Part shown: positions 1-6,438 of the stretch, piece by piece
How the letters are laid out: every line of letters starts with the position of its first letter
Numbering within the stretch: the stretch's first letter is position 1
Source: Anaerolineales bacterium
GTDB lineage: Bacteria > Chloroflexota > Anaerolineae > Anaerolineales > DRMV01
DNA length: 8,443 nucleotides
NCBI GenBank assembly: GCA_027026295.1
Contig: JALVOR010000367.1
Location: 1-8,443, forward strand
Reading direction: 5' to 3'
Program-made: the position numbers and the translations under genes
The notes under the pieces: model-generated
Database searches by the model: none
Told to the model about the DNA's origin: nothing
What the model saw: the letters and a program-made list of their open reading frames with translations, nothing else

Positions 1-240
1 GGAATGCAGCCACCACTGCCGCAGCAGAATTTGCCCGCCCGCGAGGAACACGGTTGCCAGCAGCGTGGTGCCGTAGCCTAATGCCCCGCTGCCCAGGTAG
101 CCCGTGCCAAAGAACAGTGCCACCTGTACGAGGAAAGCGATGCCTGCCCAGCGCGGCGCGCTCTGGGAAAACCACGGGGCAATAGGCAGCAACGCCAGCG
201 CAAACCAGGCCACGGCAAGCCGAAGCGGAGGGCGTTTCAT
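1..240 (-). CDS. Multi-span membrane protein of unknown function, 3' end outside the window
   Basis: I do not recognise the family. The 80 visible residues start with a basic Met-Lys-Arg segment and contain three hydrophobic stretches, at about 8-23, 31-48 and 52-74, separated by Gly- and Pro-containing turns, so it is an integral membrane protein. The reading frame is open from the ATG at 240 to the window edge. The start lies four bases after the stop codon of the exonuclease gene upstream, and a G-rich stretch (GGGGGTAA) formed by the last codons of that gene can act as ribosome binding site. This suggests translational coupling and a shared transcript with the exonuclease and reductase genes. 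No function can be assigned from the part seen. Confidence 0.7.
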   Translation of the reverse strand, partial: MKRPPLRLAVAWFALALLPIAPWFSQSAPRWAGIAFLVQVALFFGTGYLGSGALGYGTTLLATVFLAGGQILLRQWWLHS

Positions 241-244
241 GGCG

Positions 245-814
245 TTACCCCCACGGCAGCGGCTGGGAAGCAATCTTGCGGTGGACTTCCCGGGTGAGCA
301 GGGTGTCGTCAAGGGCGCGGTGGCTGTTGGGCATGGGGATTTGCAATTCCCGCCCGGCATGTTCCAGCCGCCAGCGGCGGAGGTCGCCATCCTGTCCGCG
401 GACGCCTTTGAATTCCGAGTAGAGCGCCAGCAGGTCGCCGAACTCCACGCCCGGAATGTCGAATGCCAGCCCGTAACGCTCGGTGGTTTGCCGCATCAGA
501 CGGACGTCGTACTCGGCGTTGTACATCAGCACCAGCCGCCCGGCCATGACAGCCTGAATTTGCGGCCAGATTTGCGCCCACGTGGGCGCGCCTTGTAGCA
601 TGGCGGTGGTGAGACCGTGGACGCGGCTGGCGTCAGGCGGTACTTCGCCTTGCGGGCGCACCAACGTGTTGACCAGGGGGCGGCCATCGGCATCCACGAT
701 GGCGATTTCCACGATTTCGGCGTCGGGCCCCAAGCCGGTGGTTTCGGTATCGAGGTAAAGCGGGGCGCGGTCGAGCCAGGCTTTGGCTTTCTTGATGGCT
801 GTCCAACGGCTCAT
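245..814 (-). CDS. DEDDh-type 3'-5' exonuclease (DnaQ/RNase T superfamily)
   Basis: Predicted metal-dependent 3'-5' exonuclease of 189 residues that removes nucleotides from DNA or RNA ends. All three exonuclease motifs are visible: Exo I, YLDTETTGLG, with D22 and E24; Exo II, MYNAEYDVRLM, with D103; and Exo III, SHRALDD, with H165 and D170. H165 places it in the DEDDh class. The length is that of a lone exonuclease domain, with no helicase, polymerase or GIY-YIG part, so it is a stand-alone enzyme. It could be a polymerase III epsilon-like proofreader, an RNase T/oligoribonuclease-like enzyme or a repair nuclease; sequence alone does not choose. I chose the ATG at 814 because GGAGG lies six bases upstream and the Exo I motif begins soon after. 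The open frame runs further to 985, but that part overlaps the reductase gene and has no nuclease-like sequence. The reductase stop is one base before the start. Confidence 0.88.
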   Translation of the reverse strand: MSRWTAIKKAKAWLDRAPLYLDTETTGLGPDAEIVEIAIVDADGRPLVNTLVRPQGEVPPDASRVHGLTTAMLQGAPTWAQIWPQIQAVMAGRLVLMYNAEYDVRLMRQTTERYGLAFDIPGVEFGDLLALYSEFKGVRGQDGDLRRWRLEHAGRELQIPMPNSHRALDDTLLTREVHRKIASQPLPWG

Positions 815-815
815 T

Positions 816-1778
816 TCAGTCCTCCGGGGCGTTGTCCAGAATGGTTTCGATCTGTTCCAGAACGTTGTCGGTGAGTTTGGGCAGGGCTTCGGCGGCGCCG
901 AGGTTTTTTTCCAGTTGTGGCAGTTTGCTGGCGCCGGTGATGACGCTGGAAACCTCTTTGCGCCGCAGCAGCCACGCGATGGCAAGTTGGGCAGTGGTGA
1001 TGCCCAGGTCGGCGGCCAGCGCTGAAAGTTGGCGCACCCTGGCGATGGCTTCCGGCGTGATGCGGTCGCGAATCCAAGCCATGCTTTCCAGCGAAGCGCG
1101 GCTGCCTTCGGGAATACCGTCGTTGTATTTGCCGGTCAGCACGCCAGAGTAGAGGGGGCTCCACGTGGTAAGGCCGATGCCGAACTTCTGCGCTACTGGT
1201 GCGAGGTCGATTTCCACCTGACGGCGGTGGAACATGTTGTATTGCGGTTGCTCGACCACCGGCGGGATGAGACTGTATTGGCGGGCGATGCCGATGGCCT
1301 CGGTAATTTGTGCGCCTGTCCATTCCGAAGTGCCCCAATAGAGGATTTTGCCCTGCTGGATAAGGGTGTTCATGGTGTAAACCACTTCCTCGACGGGGGT
1401 GTCGGGGTCGAAGCGGTGGCAGTAGTAGATGTCCACATAGTCGGTATTCAGGCGGCGCAGCGAGGCGTGGATGGATTCGGTGATGTGCTTGCGGGAAAGC
1501 CCGCGCCCGTTGGGGCCGGGCATGGTTGGCCAGAACACCTTGGTGGAAAGCACCAATGCCTCACGCGGGAGGCCTTCAATGGCCTTGCCCATGATGATTT
1601 CGGCCTGCCCGCGAGCGTAAACGTCGGCGTTGTCGAAGAAGTTGATGCCATGATCGTAGGCGGCGTGGATGAGTTCCCGCGCTTCTTCGACGCTGAGTTG
1701 GTTGCCGAACGTCACCCACGCGCCGTAGGAAATTTCGCTTATTTTGATGCCTGAGCGACCCAGGCGACGGTAGTGCAT
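816..1778 (-). CDS. Aldo/keto reductase, Kv-beta/YghZ-like
   Basis: Predicted cytoplasmic NADPH-dependent oxidoreductase of 320 residues, reducing aldehydes or ketones to alcohols. The full (alpha/beta)8 barrel length is present. The catalytic tetrad is visible: D49 and Y54 in FFDNADVY, K80 in LSTK, and H121 in YYCHRFD. The cofactor-binding parts are also seen: GTSEWT near 149, WSPLYSGVLTGKY near 211, and VITGASKLPQLEKN near 265, which normally grips the NADP adenosine phosphate. The order and wording of these motifs match the potassium-channel beta-subunit-like branch (AKR6/YghZ type). The start at 1778 has AAGGAGAG just upstream and the usual short strand-beta N-terminus (HYRRLGRSGIKIS). 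The substrate cannot be told. It is the first gene of an apparent three-gene minus-strand unit; its neighbours do not point to a pathway. Confidence 0.92.
   Translation of the reverse strand: MHYRRLGRSGIKISEISYGAWVTFGNQLSVEEARELIHAAYDHGINFFDNADVYARGQAEIIMGKAIEGLPREALVLSTKVFWPTMPGPNGRGLSRKHITESIHASLRRLNTDYVDIYYCHRFDPDTPVEEVVYTMNTLIQQGKILYWGTSEWTGAQITEAIGIARQYSLIPPVVEQPQYNMFHRRQVEIDLAPVAQKFGIGLTTWSPLYSGVLTGKYNDGIPEGSRASLESMAWIRDRITPEAIARVRQLSALAADLGITTAQLAIAWLLRRKEVSSVITGASKLPQLEKNLGAAEALPKLTDNVLEQIETILDNAPED
821..825 (-). promoter_or_regulatory. Shine-Dalgarno that fixes the exonuclease start
   Basis: GGAGG on the minus strand, six bases before the ATG at 814. It sits inside the last codons of the aldo/keto reductase (Ala-Pro-Glu-Asp-stop), so ribosomes ending the reductase are placed directly on the exonuclease start. 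It argues against the longer open frame that begins at 985. Confidence 0.75.
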
Positions 1779-1809
1779 GTATCTCTCCTTGGGTTTGATG
1801 AATAAGAGC

Positions 1810-1980
1810 CTATCCGAAAATTCTTTGCAGATGTGTCGCTGCGAGGCGGGCTGAGCAATGACGAAGCCCGCCCAAGCAGTCTCCTGCCGATAAAAAGGGG
1901 GATTGCTTCACTCCGGAGCCTGCGCCGAGCGCAGCGAGGGGGAGGCTTGCAATGACACCATCACGATATTTTTCGGATAG
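1810..1980. repeat. MITE-like non-coding element with terminal inverted repeats
   Basis: The two ends are inverted copies: CTATCCGAAAA at 1810-1820 and TTTTCGGATAG at 1970-1980, extending to 13 bases with one mismatch. A second, nested inverted pair lies inside: TGTCGCTGCGAG at 1834-1845 against CTTGCAATGACA at 1946-1957 (9 of 12 match), and AAGCAGTC at 1874-1881 against GATTGCTT at 1901-1908 (7 of 8). Local hairpins are GGCGGGCT/AGCCCGCC at 1845-1852/1865-1872 and TGCGC/GCGCA at 1921-1933. The inner part resembles the widespread intergenic repeat built on TGTCATTGCGAG...GAAGCAATC. No transposase or open frame of note fits in 171 bases. TAAG flanks both sides (1803-1806 and 1983-1986) and might be a target duplication, but it is not directly adjacent to the inverted repeats, so this is weak. 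Confidence 0.6.
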
Positions 1981-1995
1981 AGTAAGTGTGTTGCA

Positions 1996-2001
1996 ATTAT
2001 A
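1996..2001 (-). promoter_or_regulatory. Candidate -10 box upstream of the reductase operon
   Basis: Minus-strand TATAAT, a perfect -10 consensus, lies just beyond the repeat element and 218 bases before the reductase start. A -35 is poor: TTAAAC at 2021-2026 with a 19-base spacer. If it is used, the transcript would run through the whole inverted-repeat element before reaching the reductase, giving a strongly folded leader. No better promoter is seen in the 31 bases between the element and the gene. Confidence 0.3.
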
Positions 2002-2039
2002 CCGTGAGGGTGAGGCGGGGGTTTAAGTTTATGCTCATT

Positions 2040-3737
2040 TTACGGCGGGGCGGGAAGCAGGTTGGAGCGCACAAGGATGGCGATTTCCTTGCCGCTGGGC
2101 ATGGTGAGTGCGTATTTGGTGAAGCCCCACGCCTGGGGGCGTTCCAGTAATTGGTGGCATGCCTGCGGGGTGTTGGGGTGGGTGGTGCAGGGCAATGTGT
2201 CTGGGGAAACCATCACGAAAAGCCCCACGGGGCGGTTTTCCACAAAAGACTTGAGGTCGGCTGTGCTGCCGAAGCGGAATTCGTTGTCCACGCCCTGGAA
2301 TTGGGGGCCGAAGTAGATTTCCCACTGTCCCATGGTGCCCATAGTGTAGATGGTTTGGTCGGTGGGCAGGTCGAGGCCGCGGACAAATTGCGCCACGCGC
2401 TGAACGGTGTGGTCGGGGTCTTTGAGAAACCTTAGCCAGCCGTGGGCATTGAAATCGTGCCATGCCCAAATGCTCATCCCGAAAACGGCAAAGAGCAGGG
2501 CGTATTCAGCCCATTTGCGTCCGTTTTGCGGCAACTTTGATACTTTTGGAGAGAGGCGGCCAAAGGTAATGGCGTATCCCAAGAGTAATGCTGTCCAAAG
2601 CATGTAGAGATAATGCGAATGGGGCACAATCAACATGCCGATGACGCCTGTTATGCCAATGATGGGGCTGAGCGGAAGGAGAAGGCGCAGCCAAGTTAGG
2701 AAGGCTTCCCTGCGTTTTTGGCGACGGCGTAGCAACATTCCCCATTCGACAACGCCCAATAGGGCGGGAAGTCCAAAGAAAAACAAGATTTGCCCTTTGA
2801 AACCAATATGATGCAAATCCAAAGCCTTGGTAGGCAGTTTGCTTACTTCTGCAAAATGCACGGGAAAGCGTTTGAGATTGTAACGAGCGTGTTCCGCCAT
2901 GAGGTCGGGGCGGTCTCGCAGCATTGCCCACAGGCTCTCGGTGTTTGGGAAGTATTCTTTGATTCGGCCAGTGGAAAACCAGGGGTTCTCAATGGGGTCG
3001 CCAAGTTCGGCGCGCACCACGATAAAATGCTGCCGGAAGGCGATGAGCAGGCGGCCTTGTCGATATGGCAATCCCCATAGCAGCAACGGGACCGCCGCCG
3101 TGAGGAGCAGCCAGAGGTGCGCCCGGCGGCGCTGGGGAAAGCGGGTCAGGGCGCCGGTTATGAGGGCGAGTGCCCCAAAGGCCAATGCCGGCAAGGTCAT
3201 CGAGGGGCGCACGAAAGCCGCCCACCACAACGCCCATCCGCTGCAGGCGAAAACCAGCCACCAGGGTGCCTTTTCAATGCGAGGCCAAACGATACCCAAT
3301 GCCAGGGCCAATATCAGCCCCCAGAAGATGCTTACCCGTGGCCACACTACGCTTTGCCCTCGCGCTACCAACGCAAGTGCTCCGGCCCAAAATGCCATTG
3401 CAGGGGTGACCTTCGCACGGCGCAGTGCCCAGTATATGGCGATGGGGCTCAGAATGGCCGCCCAACGGTAACTGAGGTAATACAGTTTGAGGGGGTCGGG
3501 CTGGAGCAGTGCCAACGCCCGATACCACAGGCGGTAGAGCGGCGCGTATTCGGGCGGGTAGTGCCAGATTGGCATCCGCAGGGCGTCTCCAAGGTAGCCT
3601 GTCTCGTCGAAAAGTTCGATGTTGACGATGTGTTCCAGGGGGTGGAAAAAATGCCATCCCCACAACCCTAGGAGCGCCATCAAGAACAGGTCGAAGGTAA
3701 GGGGGGAGAGAAGAAGACTCTTGATGCGGGTTTTCAT
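2040..3737 (-). CDS. Polytopic membrane protein, GT-C glycosyltransferase-like
   Basis: A 565-residue membrane protein. Hydrophobic spans are at about 12-30, 86-105, 112-128, 135-151, 157-175, 180-198, 207-223, 316-336, 348-372, 375-392 and 410-427. A soluble, probably exported C-terminal part covers 430-565. Between the first two spans lies ELFDETGYLGDALR with D44-E45. GT-C glycosyltransferases (PMT/ArnT type) have an acidic pair in the first outside loop that serves the sugar-transfer reaction from lipid-linked donors, and this protein fits that layout. Overall identity to that family cannot be confirmed by eye, so the function is inference. The frame is open back to 3824, but I chose the Met at 3737: a TATAAT at 3774-3779 would start the transcript downstream of the earlier Met codons, and MKTRIKSLLL is a good inside-facing start before span 1. 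The ribosome site (AGGG, 11 bases upstream) is weak. No terminator was seen after the stop. Confidence 0.75.
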   Translation of the reverse strand: MKTRIKSLLLSPLTFDLFLMALLGLWGWHFFHPLEHIVNIELFDETGYLGDALRMPIWHYPPEYAPLYRLWYRALALLQPDPLKLYYLSYRWAAILSPIAIYWALRRAKVTPAMAFWAGALALVARGQSVVWPRVSIFWGLILALALGIVWPRIEKAPWWLVFACSGWALWWAAFVRPSMTLPALAFGALALITGALTRFPQRRRAHLWLLLTAAVPLLLWGLPYRQGRLLIAFRQHFIVVRAELGDPIENPWFSTGRIKEYFPNTESLWAMLRDRPDLMAEHARYNLKRFPVHFAEVSKLPTKALDLHHIGFKGQILFFFGLPALLGVVEWGMLLRRRQKRREAFLTWLRLLLPLSPIIGITGVIGMLIVPHSHYLYMLWTALLLGYAITFGRLSPKVSKLPQNGRKWAEYALLFAVFGMSIWAWHDFNAHGWLRFLKDPDHTVQRVAQFVRGLDLPTDQTIYTMGTMGQWEIYFGPQFQGVDNEFRFGSTADLKSFVENRPVGLFVMVSPDTLPCTTHPNTPQACHQLLERPQAWGFTKYALTMPSGKEIAILVRSNLLPAPP

Positions 3738-3773
3738 GTTTTTGCCATCCCTGTTCGTGCAGGACATGCTTGC

Positions 3774-3779
3774 ATTATA
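3774..3779 (-). promoter_or_regulatory. -10 box of the GT-C-like membrane protein gene
   Basis: Minus-strand TATAAT matches the sigma-70 -10 consensus exactly and would give a start of transcription near 3767, leaving a leader of about 30 bases before the ATG at 3737. The -35 is not convincing: TTGAGG at 3800-3805 has a 20-base spacer, and the sequence at the normal distance (AGGGCA at 3797-3802) matches poorly. Confidence 0.45.
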
Positions 3780-3843
3780 CTCAATTCCCGACGATGTGCC
3801 CTCAAAGGACGGAAAGGGGTGCAAGCAAAATGTGTAGAAAAGG

Positions 3844-3868
3844 TTGCCCTGTTATGGGATGAGGGCAA
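3844..3868. other. Small inverted repeat beside the repeat tract
   Basis: TTGCCCT at 3844-3850 pairs perfectly with AGGGCAA at 3862-3868 around an 11-base loop. There is no T-run after it on the plus strand and no gene ends here, so it is not a good terminator. It borders the repeat tract that follows and lies about 40 bases upstream of the candidate -35 region of the minus-strand gene, so it could be an operator or the edge of the inserted repeat. Confidence 0.3.
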
Positions 3869-3869
3869 A

Positions 3870-4012
3870 GAAACCACAAAACCACAGAAAACACTGAAGC
3901 GCCACAGAAAACACAGAAATAAGGCGATTCGTGATGCGTGCTTTGCTTTCTTTGCACCTTAGCGTTACAAAAAATCCGTGTGCGTCCGTGACGATCCGTG
4001 TCGTCCGTGACC
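3870..4012. repeat. Two-part intergenic repeat tract (CCACAGAAAACAC and RTCCGTG units)
   Basis: The left part holds CCACAGAAAACAC at 3882-3894 and again at 3902-3914, an exact 20-base spacing, after a further partial copy (ACCACAAA) at 3873-3880. The right part, 3974-4012, has four copies of RTCCGTG followed by two to three variable bases, with periods of 10, 10 and 9. Between them is a spacer (3921-3973) containing CTTTGCACCTTAGCG. The combination of ACCACAGA..ACACAGA repeats followed by ATCCGTG/GTCCGTG repeats resembles a dispersed intergenic repeat known from many environmental bacterial genomes. It contains no credible gene. With the flanking hairpin and leader it makes up most of the 456-base divergent gap between 3738 and 4193. 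Confidence 0.6.
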
Positions 4013-4120
4013 TATCCTCCCCAGGCTGAACAGTTACGCTTCGACAACATTTACCTGCACCCGACGGAAAGTTGGCTGTTCCAAAAATCCTTTGGCTGGA
4101 GTACAATGGAATATATCTGA
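3992..4120 (+). pseudogene. Possible C-terminal remnant of a lost gene
   Basis: From 4025 to the TGA at 4118-4120 the plus strand encodes 31 residues with natural protein-like composition (AEQLRFDNIYLHPTESWL, then a Phe/Gly/Trp-rich end). The frame is open back to a stop at 3989-3991, but those first codons fall in the RTCCGTG repeats and do not look coding. There is no ATG and no ribosome binding site at the only in-frame GTGs (3998 and 4007). A repeat insertion or deletion that removed the 5' part of a gene would leave this pattern. The family is not recognised, and a chance open frame remains possible. Confidence 0.3.
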
Positions 4121-4138
4121 TTTCTGCGCCCGGCGCAG
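4102..4138 (+). promoter_or_regulatory. Candidate -10 box and leader hairpin of the phospho-signalling operon
   Basis: TACAAT at 4102-4107 is the only -10-like hexamer I find close to the phosphatase gene; at the normal distance upstream only TTCCAA (4079-4084, 17-base spacer) can serve as -35, which is poor. Downstream, CTGCGC at 4124-4129 pairs with GCGCAG at 4133-4138 around a three-base loop and is followed by TTTCTTT, a short terminator-like hairpin 55 bases before the ATG. It could act as an attenuator, or be the terminator of the gene whose tail may survive at 4025-4120. Both readings are inference. Confidence 0.22.
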
Positions 4139-4193
4139 TTTCTTTGACGAAGACGATACCCGCCGTGTGGCAGAATAGAGGAGGAACACGACA

Positions 4194-5753
4194 ATGGGCT
4201 TTGTTTTTCAATTGCAAGCAGCAGGTTTGACCGATATCGGGCAAAAGCGTTCCAATAACGAGGATTATATTGGCTTTTTTGAGCCAGTAGAGCCGCAGGA
4301 AGTGCTGGCAAGCGGTTGCCTCTATGTGGTTGCCGATGGCGTGGGTGGAGCCGCCCAGGGTGAGCGTGCCAGCAAATATGCTGTTCAGAAACTTCTCTAT
4401 ACCTATTACCAGCAGGGGGATGTGCCCCCTGCCGACCGATTGAAGAACATTATTCAGGAAATCGGCAACGATATTCACGCCTACGGGCAGAGCGCCGAAG
4501 GTGTGCGCATGGCAACCACCCTCGTGGCGGCTGTCGTTTGGCGGGAAAAACTCATCGTTGCCAACGTGGGCGATAGCCGGGCTTACCTGCTGCGCGGTAA
4601 CGAAGCAAAGCAACTGACGCAAGATCACAGCCTGGTGGCTGAAATGCTGCGTAATGGGTTGATTAGCGAAGAAGAAGCCCGGGAATCCAACTACAAAGAC
4701 CGCCTGACCCGCAGCCTTGGCGGGGAAGCCAACCCCAAGGTGGACGTCTTTGCATATGACCTGCAAGAGGGCGACCGCATTGTGCTGTGTTCCGATGGTT
4801 TGACCCGTTATGCGACCCCTGAGGATTTGCTGCGGCTGGCATCTGAGGGCGCGCCTGAAGAAGCCGCCCGCCGTTTGGTGGATTTCGCCAACCAAAAGGG
4901 CGGGGAAGATAATATCTCGGTCGTCGTTGTTGCCGTGGGGCCGCGGGTGGAAGTGGAGCATTGGACAACCGGCAGCAGGTCTTCGGCTGTCGAACCGCCG
5001 GACGCCCTGGCGGCGTTGCCTGTTGACGAGCCAACTACCGTGTATGCGCCCGAAGGGGAAACCGCCGCTGTTGATTCCCAAAAACCGCGGTGGTTCGACC
5101 ACCGCTGGCAGATTATCGGCTTGTTGGGCGTGGTGATGCTGATTTTCGGCTGCGCCATTGGCGCTCTGGCTGCCCGCTGGTGGGGAAAGCCGCCCGCGGC
5201 GGTCACCGTTCCGACACAGCCGCCGGTGGCTGTGCAGCCTTCCCCTGTTGCGACGGCAACGCCCCTGCCGTCGCCTTCCGCCACGCCTGAGCCGACGCCA
5301 ACGGCTACTGCTTCCCCTGTGCCTTCTCCCACGGTTGCCCTTTCCCCTACGCTGCCGCCGAACGTGTTTTATGCCTGCGTGGCGGTCGTGCAGCCCGGCG
5401 ATGGGCTTTATGGCATTGTGGCGCGTTTTTATGGCGTCAACAGCAGCCGCGATGGCTTCAAGTCGGCCTATCACTTTCCTGAACTGGTTTATACGTATGC
5501 GCCGCCTGCTGACGACGACAAGCCGTGGCCCTGGCTGAAAACTTTCAATCGGTTGGAAATTCCAAAGGATGACAAAGATTGGCATGCTTTCGAAGAGAAG
5601 ATAGGCACTTTGCCCGTGGTCGGTATGGGCATTTTGATGCCCCAAGTCTCCAGAAAGGATTGCGAAACGCAGGGCGGACGCTGGGTGCCCATTGAGAATT
5701 TGCCTTCCTGGGCACGCTTGACGGTTTCGCCTACGCCCACGCCCACGCCATGA
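4194..5753 (+). CDS. Membrane-anchored PP2C Ser/Thr phosphatase with outside LysM-like domain
   Basis: Predicted metal-dependent protein phosphatase of 519 residues that removes phosphate from Ser/Thr of proteins phosphorylated by the kinase of the same operon. The PP2C domain covers about 8-248. Metal-binding and signature residues are visible: KRSNNED with D24, VVADGVGG with D48, NVGDSRAY with D127, CSDGL with D201, and GGEDNIS with D239-N240. A single transmembrane helix follows at about 304-326 and a Pro/Thr/Ser-rich linker at 333-389. An outside domain then begins VVQPGDGLYGIVARFYGV (about 398-415), a LysM-like start; it has an insertion before a closing VGMGILMPQ. C395 and C490 could form a disulfide, and the protein ends in Pro-Thr repeats. 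Usual bacterial PrpC/Stp enzymes are soluble and about 240-260 residues, so this one is twice as long. The start has GAGGAGG nine bases upstream. It is the first gene of the operon, 15 bases before the next. Confidence 0.9.
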   Translation: MGFVFQLQAAGLTDIGQKRSNNEDYIGFFEPVEPQEVLASGCLYVVADGVGGAAQGERASKYAVQKLLYTYYQQGDVPPADRLKNIIQEIGNDIHAYGQSAEGVRMATTLVAAVVWREKLIVANVGDSRAYLLRGNEAKQLTQDHSLVAEMLRNGLISEEEARESNYKDRLTRSLGGEANPKVDVFAYDLQEGDRIVLCSDGLTRYATPEDLLRLASEGAPEEAARRLVDFANQKGGEDNISVVVVAVGPRVEVEHWTTGSRSSAVEPPDALAALPVDEPTTVYAPEGETAAVDSQKPRWFDHRWQIIGLLGVVMLIFGCAIGALAARWWGKPPAAVTVPTQPPVAVQPSPVATATPLPSPSATPEPTPTATASPVPSPTVALSPTLPPNVFYACVAVVQPGDGLYGIVARFYGVNSSRDGFKSAYHFPELVYTYAPPADDDKPWPWLKTFNRLEIPKDDKDWHAFEEKIGTLPVVGMGILMPQVSRKDCETQGGRWVPIENLPSWARLTVSPTPTPTP

Positions 5754-5768
5754 CTGGGAGGTTTTGCC

Positions 5769-6416
5769 GTGAAAGAGGAAAAGTTTTGCCCCGTTCACGG
5801 GCCTTATGATGCCTCGCTGCCGCGGTGCCCTTATTGTGCGATGGAAAACCGCGGGGAAGCGGATGGCGTTGCCGCGAGTCGCCGCCCGCCAGCGCCTGCG
5901 CCGTTGGATGCGGACGAAATTTCGCCTTCGCGGGGATGGGCGGACGGTGCGCCGGCTTTCCCGCTGGATGAAGGGCGCCTTGACGCTGCTTTCGCTGGGG
6001 AGGCGGCCGCGCCGCAAGCCGCGGCGGAGGATGAAGCGGGGCTGGATGATGTCTTCCTGGACGGCGATGCAGTTGAACATACCGTGATCCTCGATGGCGG
6101 CTTGCCCCGCACGGATGAGGATGCCCCCTTGGGGATTTTCTGGGTCAAAAACGGCGCCCATCGGGGAAAAATTCACCGTTTGCAGCATGGTGCAATGGTG
6201 GGGCGCAAACAGGGGCAGGTGCAGTTGGCTGATCCGGCGGTTTCCGACCCTCACGCCAAAGTGACGTTGGAGGATGGATGTTTCGTGTTGTGGGATTTCG
6301 GCTCGTCTAATGGCACGTATGTCAATGGCCGTCGCATTCGCGAGGCGACACCCTTGAAAGAAGGAGATGAAATCCGCTTTGGCAATACGGTAGTGGTGCT
6401 TAAGATTTTGGAGTAA
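5769..6416 (+). CDS. Zinc-ribbon FHA-domain protein
   Basis: A 215-residue soluble protein expected to bind phosphothreonine peptides. The N-terminus has C7-x2-H10 and C20-x2-C23 (FCPVHG and RCPYC), a compact zinc-ribbon-like knuckle. Residues 25-120 are a disordered, Ala- and acid-rich linker containing VEHTVILDG with T105. The FHA domain is at about 122-213, with G145-R146, S159 and H162 (VSDPHAK in place of the usual SRxHA), S180-N181-G182-T183 and N186-G187. Key phosphopeptide-contact residues are therefore mostly kept, but the Arg after S159 is Asp. The start is GTG, with GGGAGG seven bases upstream; no ATG fits ahead of the zinc knuckle. It follows the phosphatase by 15 bases and precedes the membrane FHA gene by 22. 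A role as adaptor that links phosphorylated partners within the kinase/phosphatase system is inferred from family and context. Confidence 0.88.
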   Translation: MKEEKFCPVHGPYDASLPRCPYCAMENRGEADGVAASRRPPAPAPLDADEISPSRGWADGAPAFPLDEGRLDAAFAGEAAAPQAAAEDEAGLDDVFLDGDAVEHTVILDGGLPRTDEDAPLGIFWVKNGAHRGKIHRLQHGAMVGRKQGQVQLADPAVSDPHAKVTLEDGCFVLWDFGSSNGTYVNGRRIREATPLKEGDEIRFGNTVVVLKILE

Positions 6417-6438
6417 TGAGGAAGACAGGGAGGGAAAT

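Noticed and set aside
815..985. 57-residue N-terminal extension of the exonuclease
   Set aside because: It overlaps the reductase coding region out of frame, is Pro/Ser/Cys-rich, and the internal ATG at 814 has a proper GGAGG.
1029..1754. Plus-strand open frame of 241 codons opposite the reductase
   Set aside because: It is antisense to a complete aldo/keto reductase with its catalytic tetrad. No domain is seen and no convincing ribosome binding site was found.
3738..3824. 29-residue N-terminal extension of the GT-C-like protein
   Set aside because: The earlier Met codons lie at or upstream of the predicted transcription start set by TATAAT at 3774-3779, and the extension is polar and unlike the start of a membrane protein.
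3870..4012. CRISPR-like array
   Set aside because: The periods are 10 and 20 bases, with no 25-37 base repeat and no unique spacers of constant length. No cas gene is nearby.
5206..5352. Tandem DNA repeat of cytosine-rich units in the phosphatase gene
   Set aside because: The low complexity follows from codons of the Pro/Thr/Ser/Ala linker; units are not exact and the frame is kept, so it is a protein linker and not a separate repeat.
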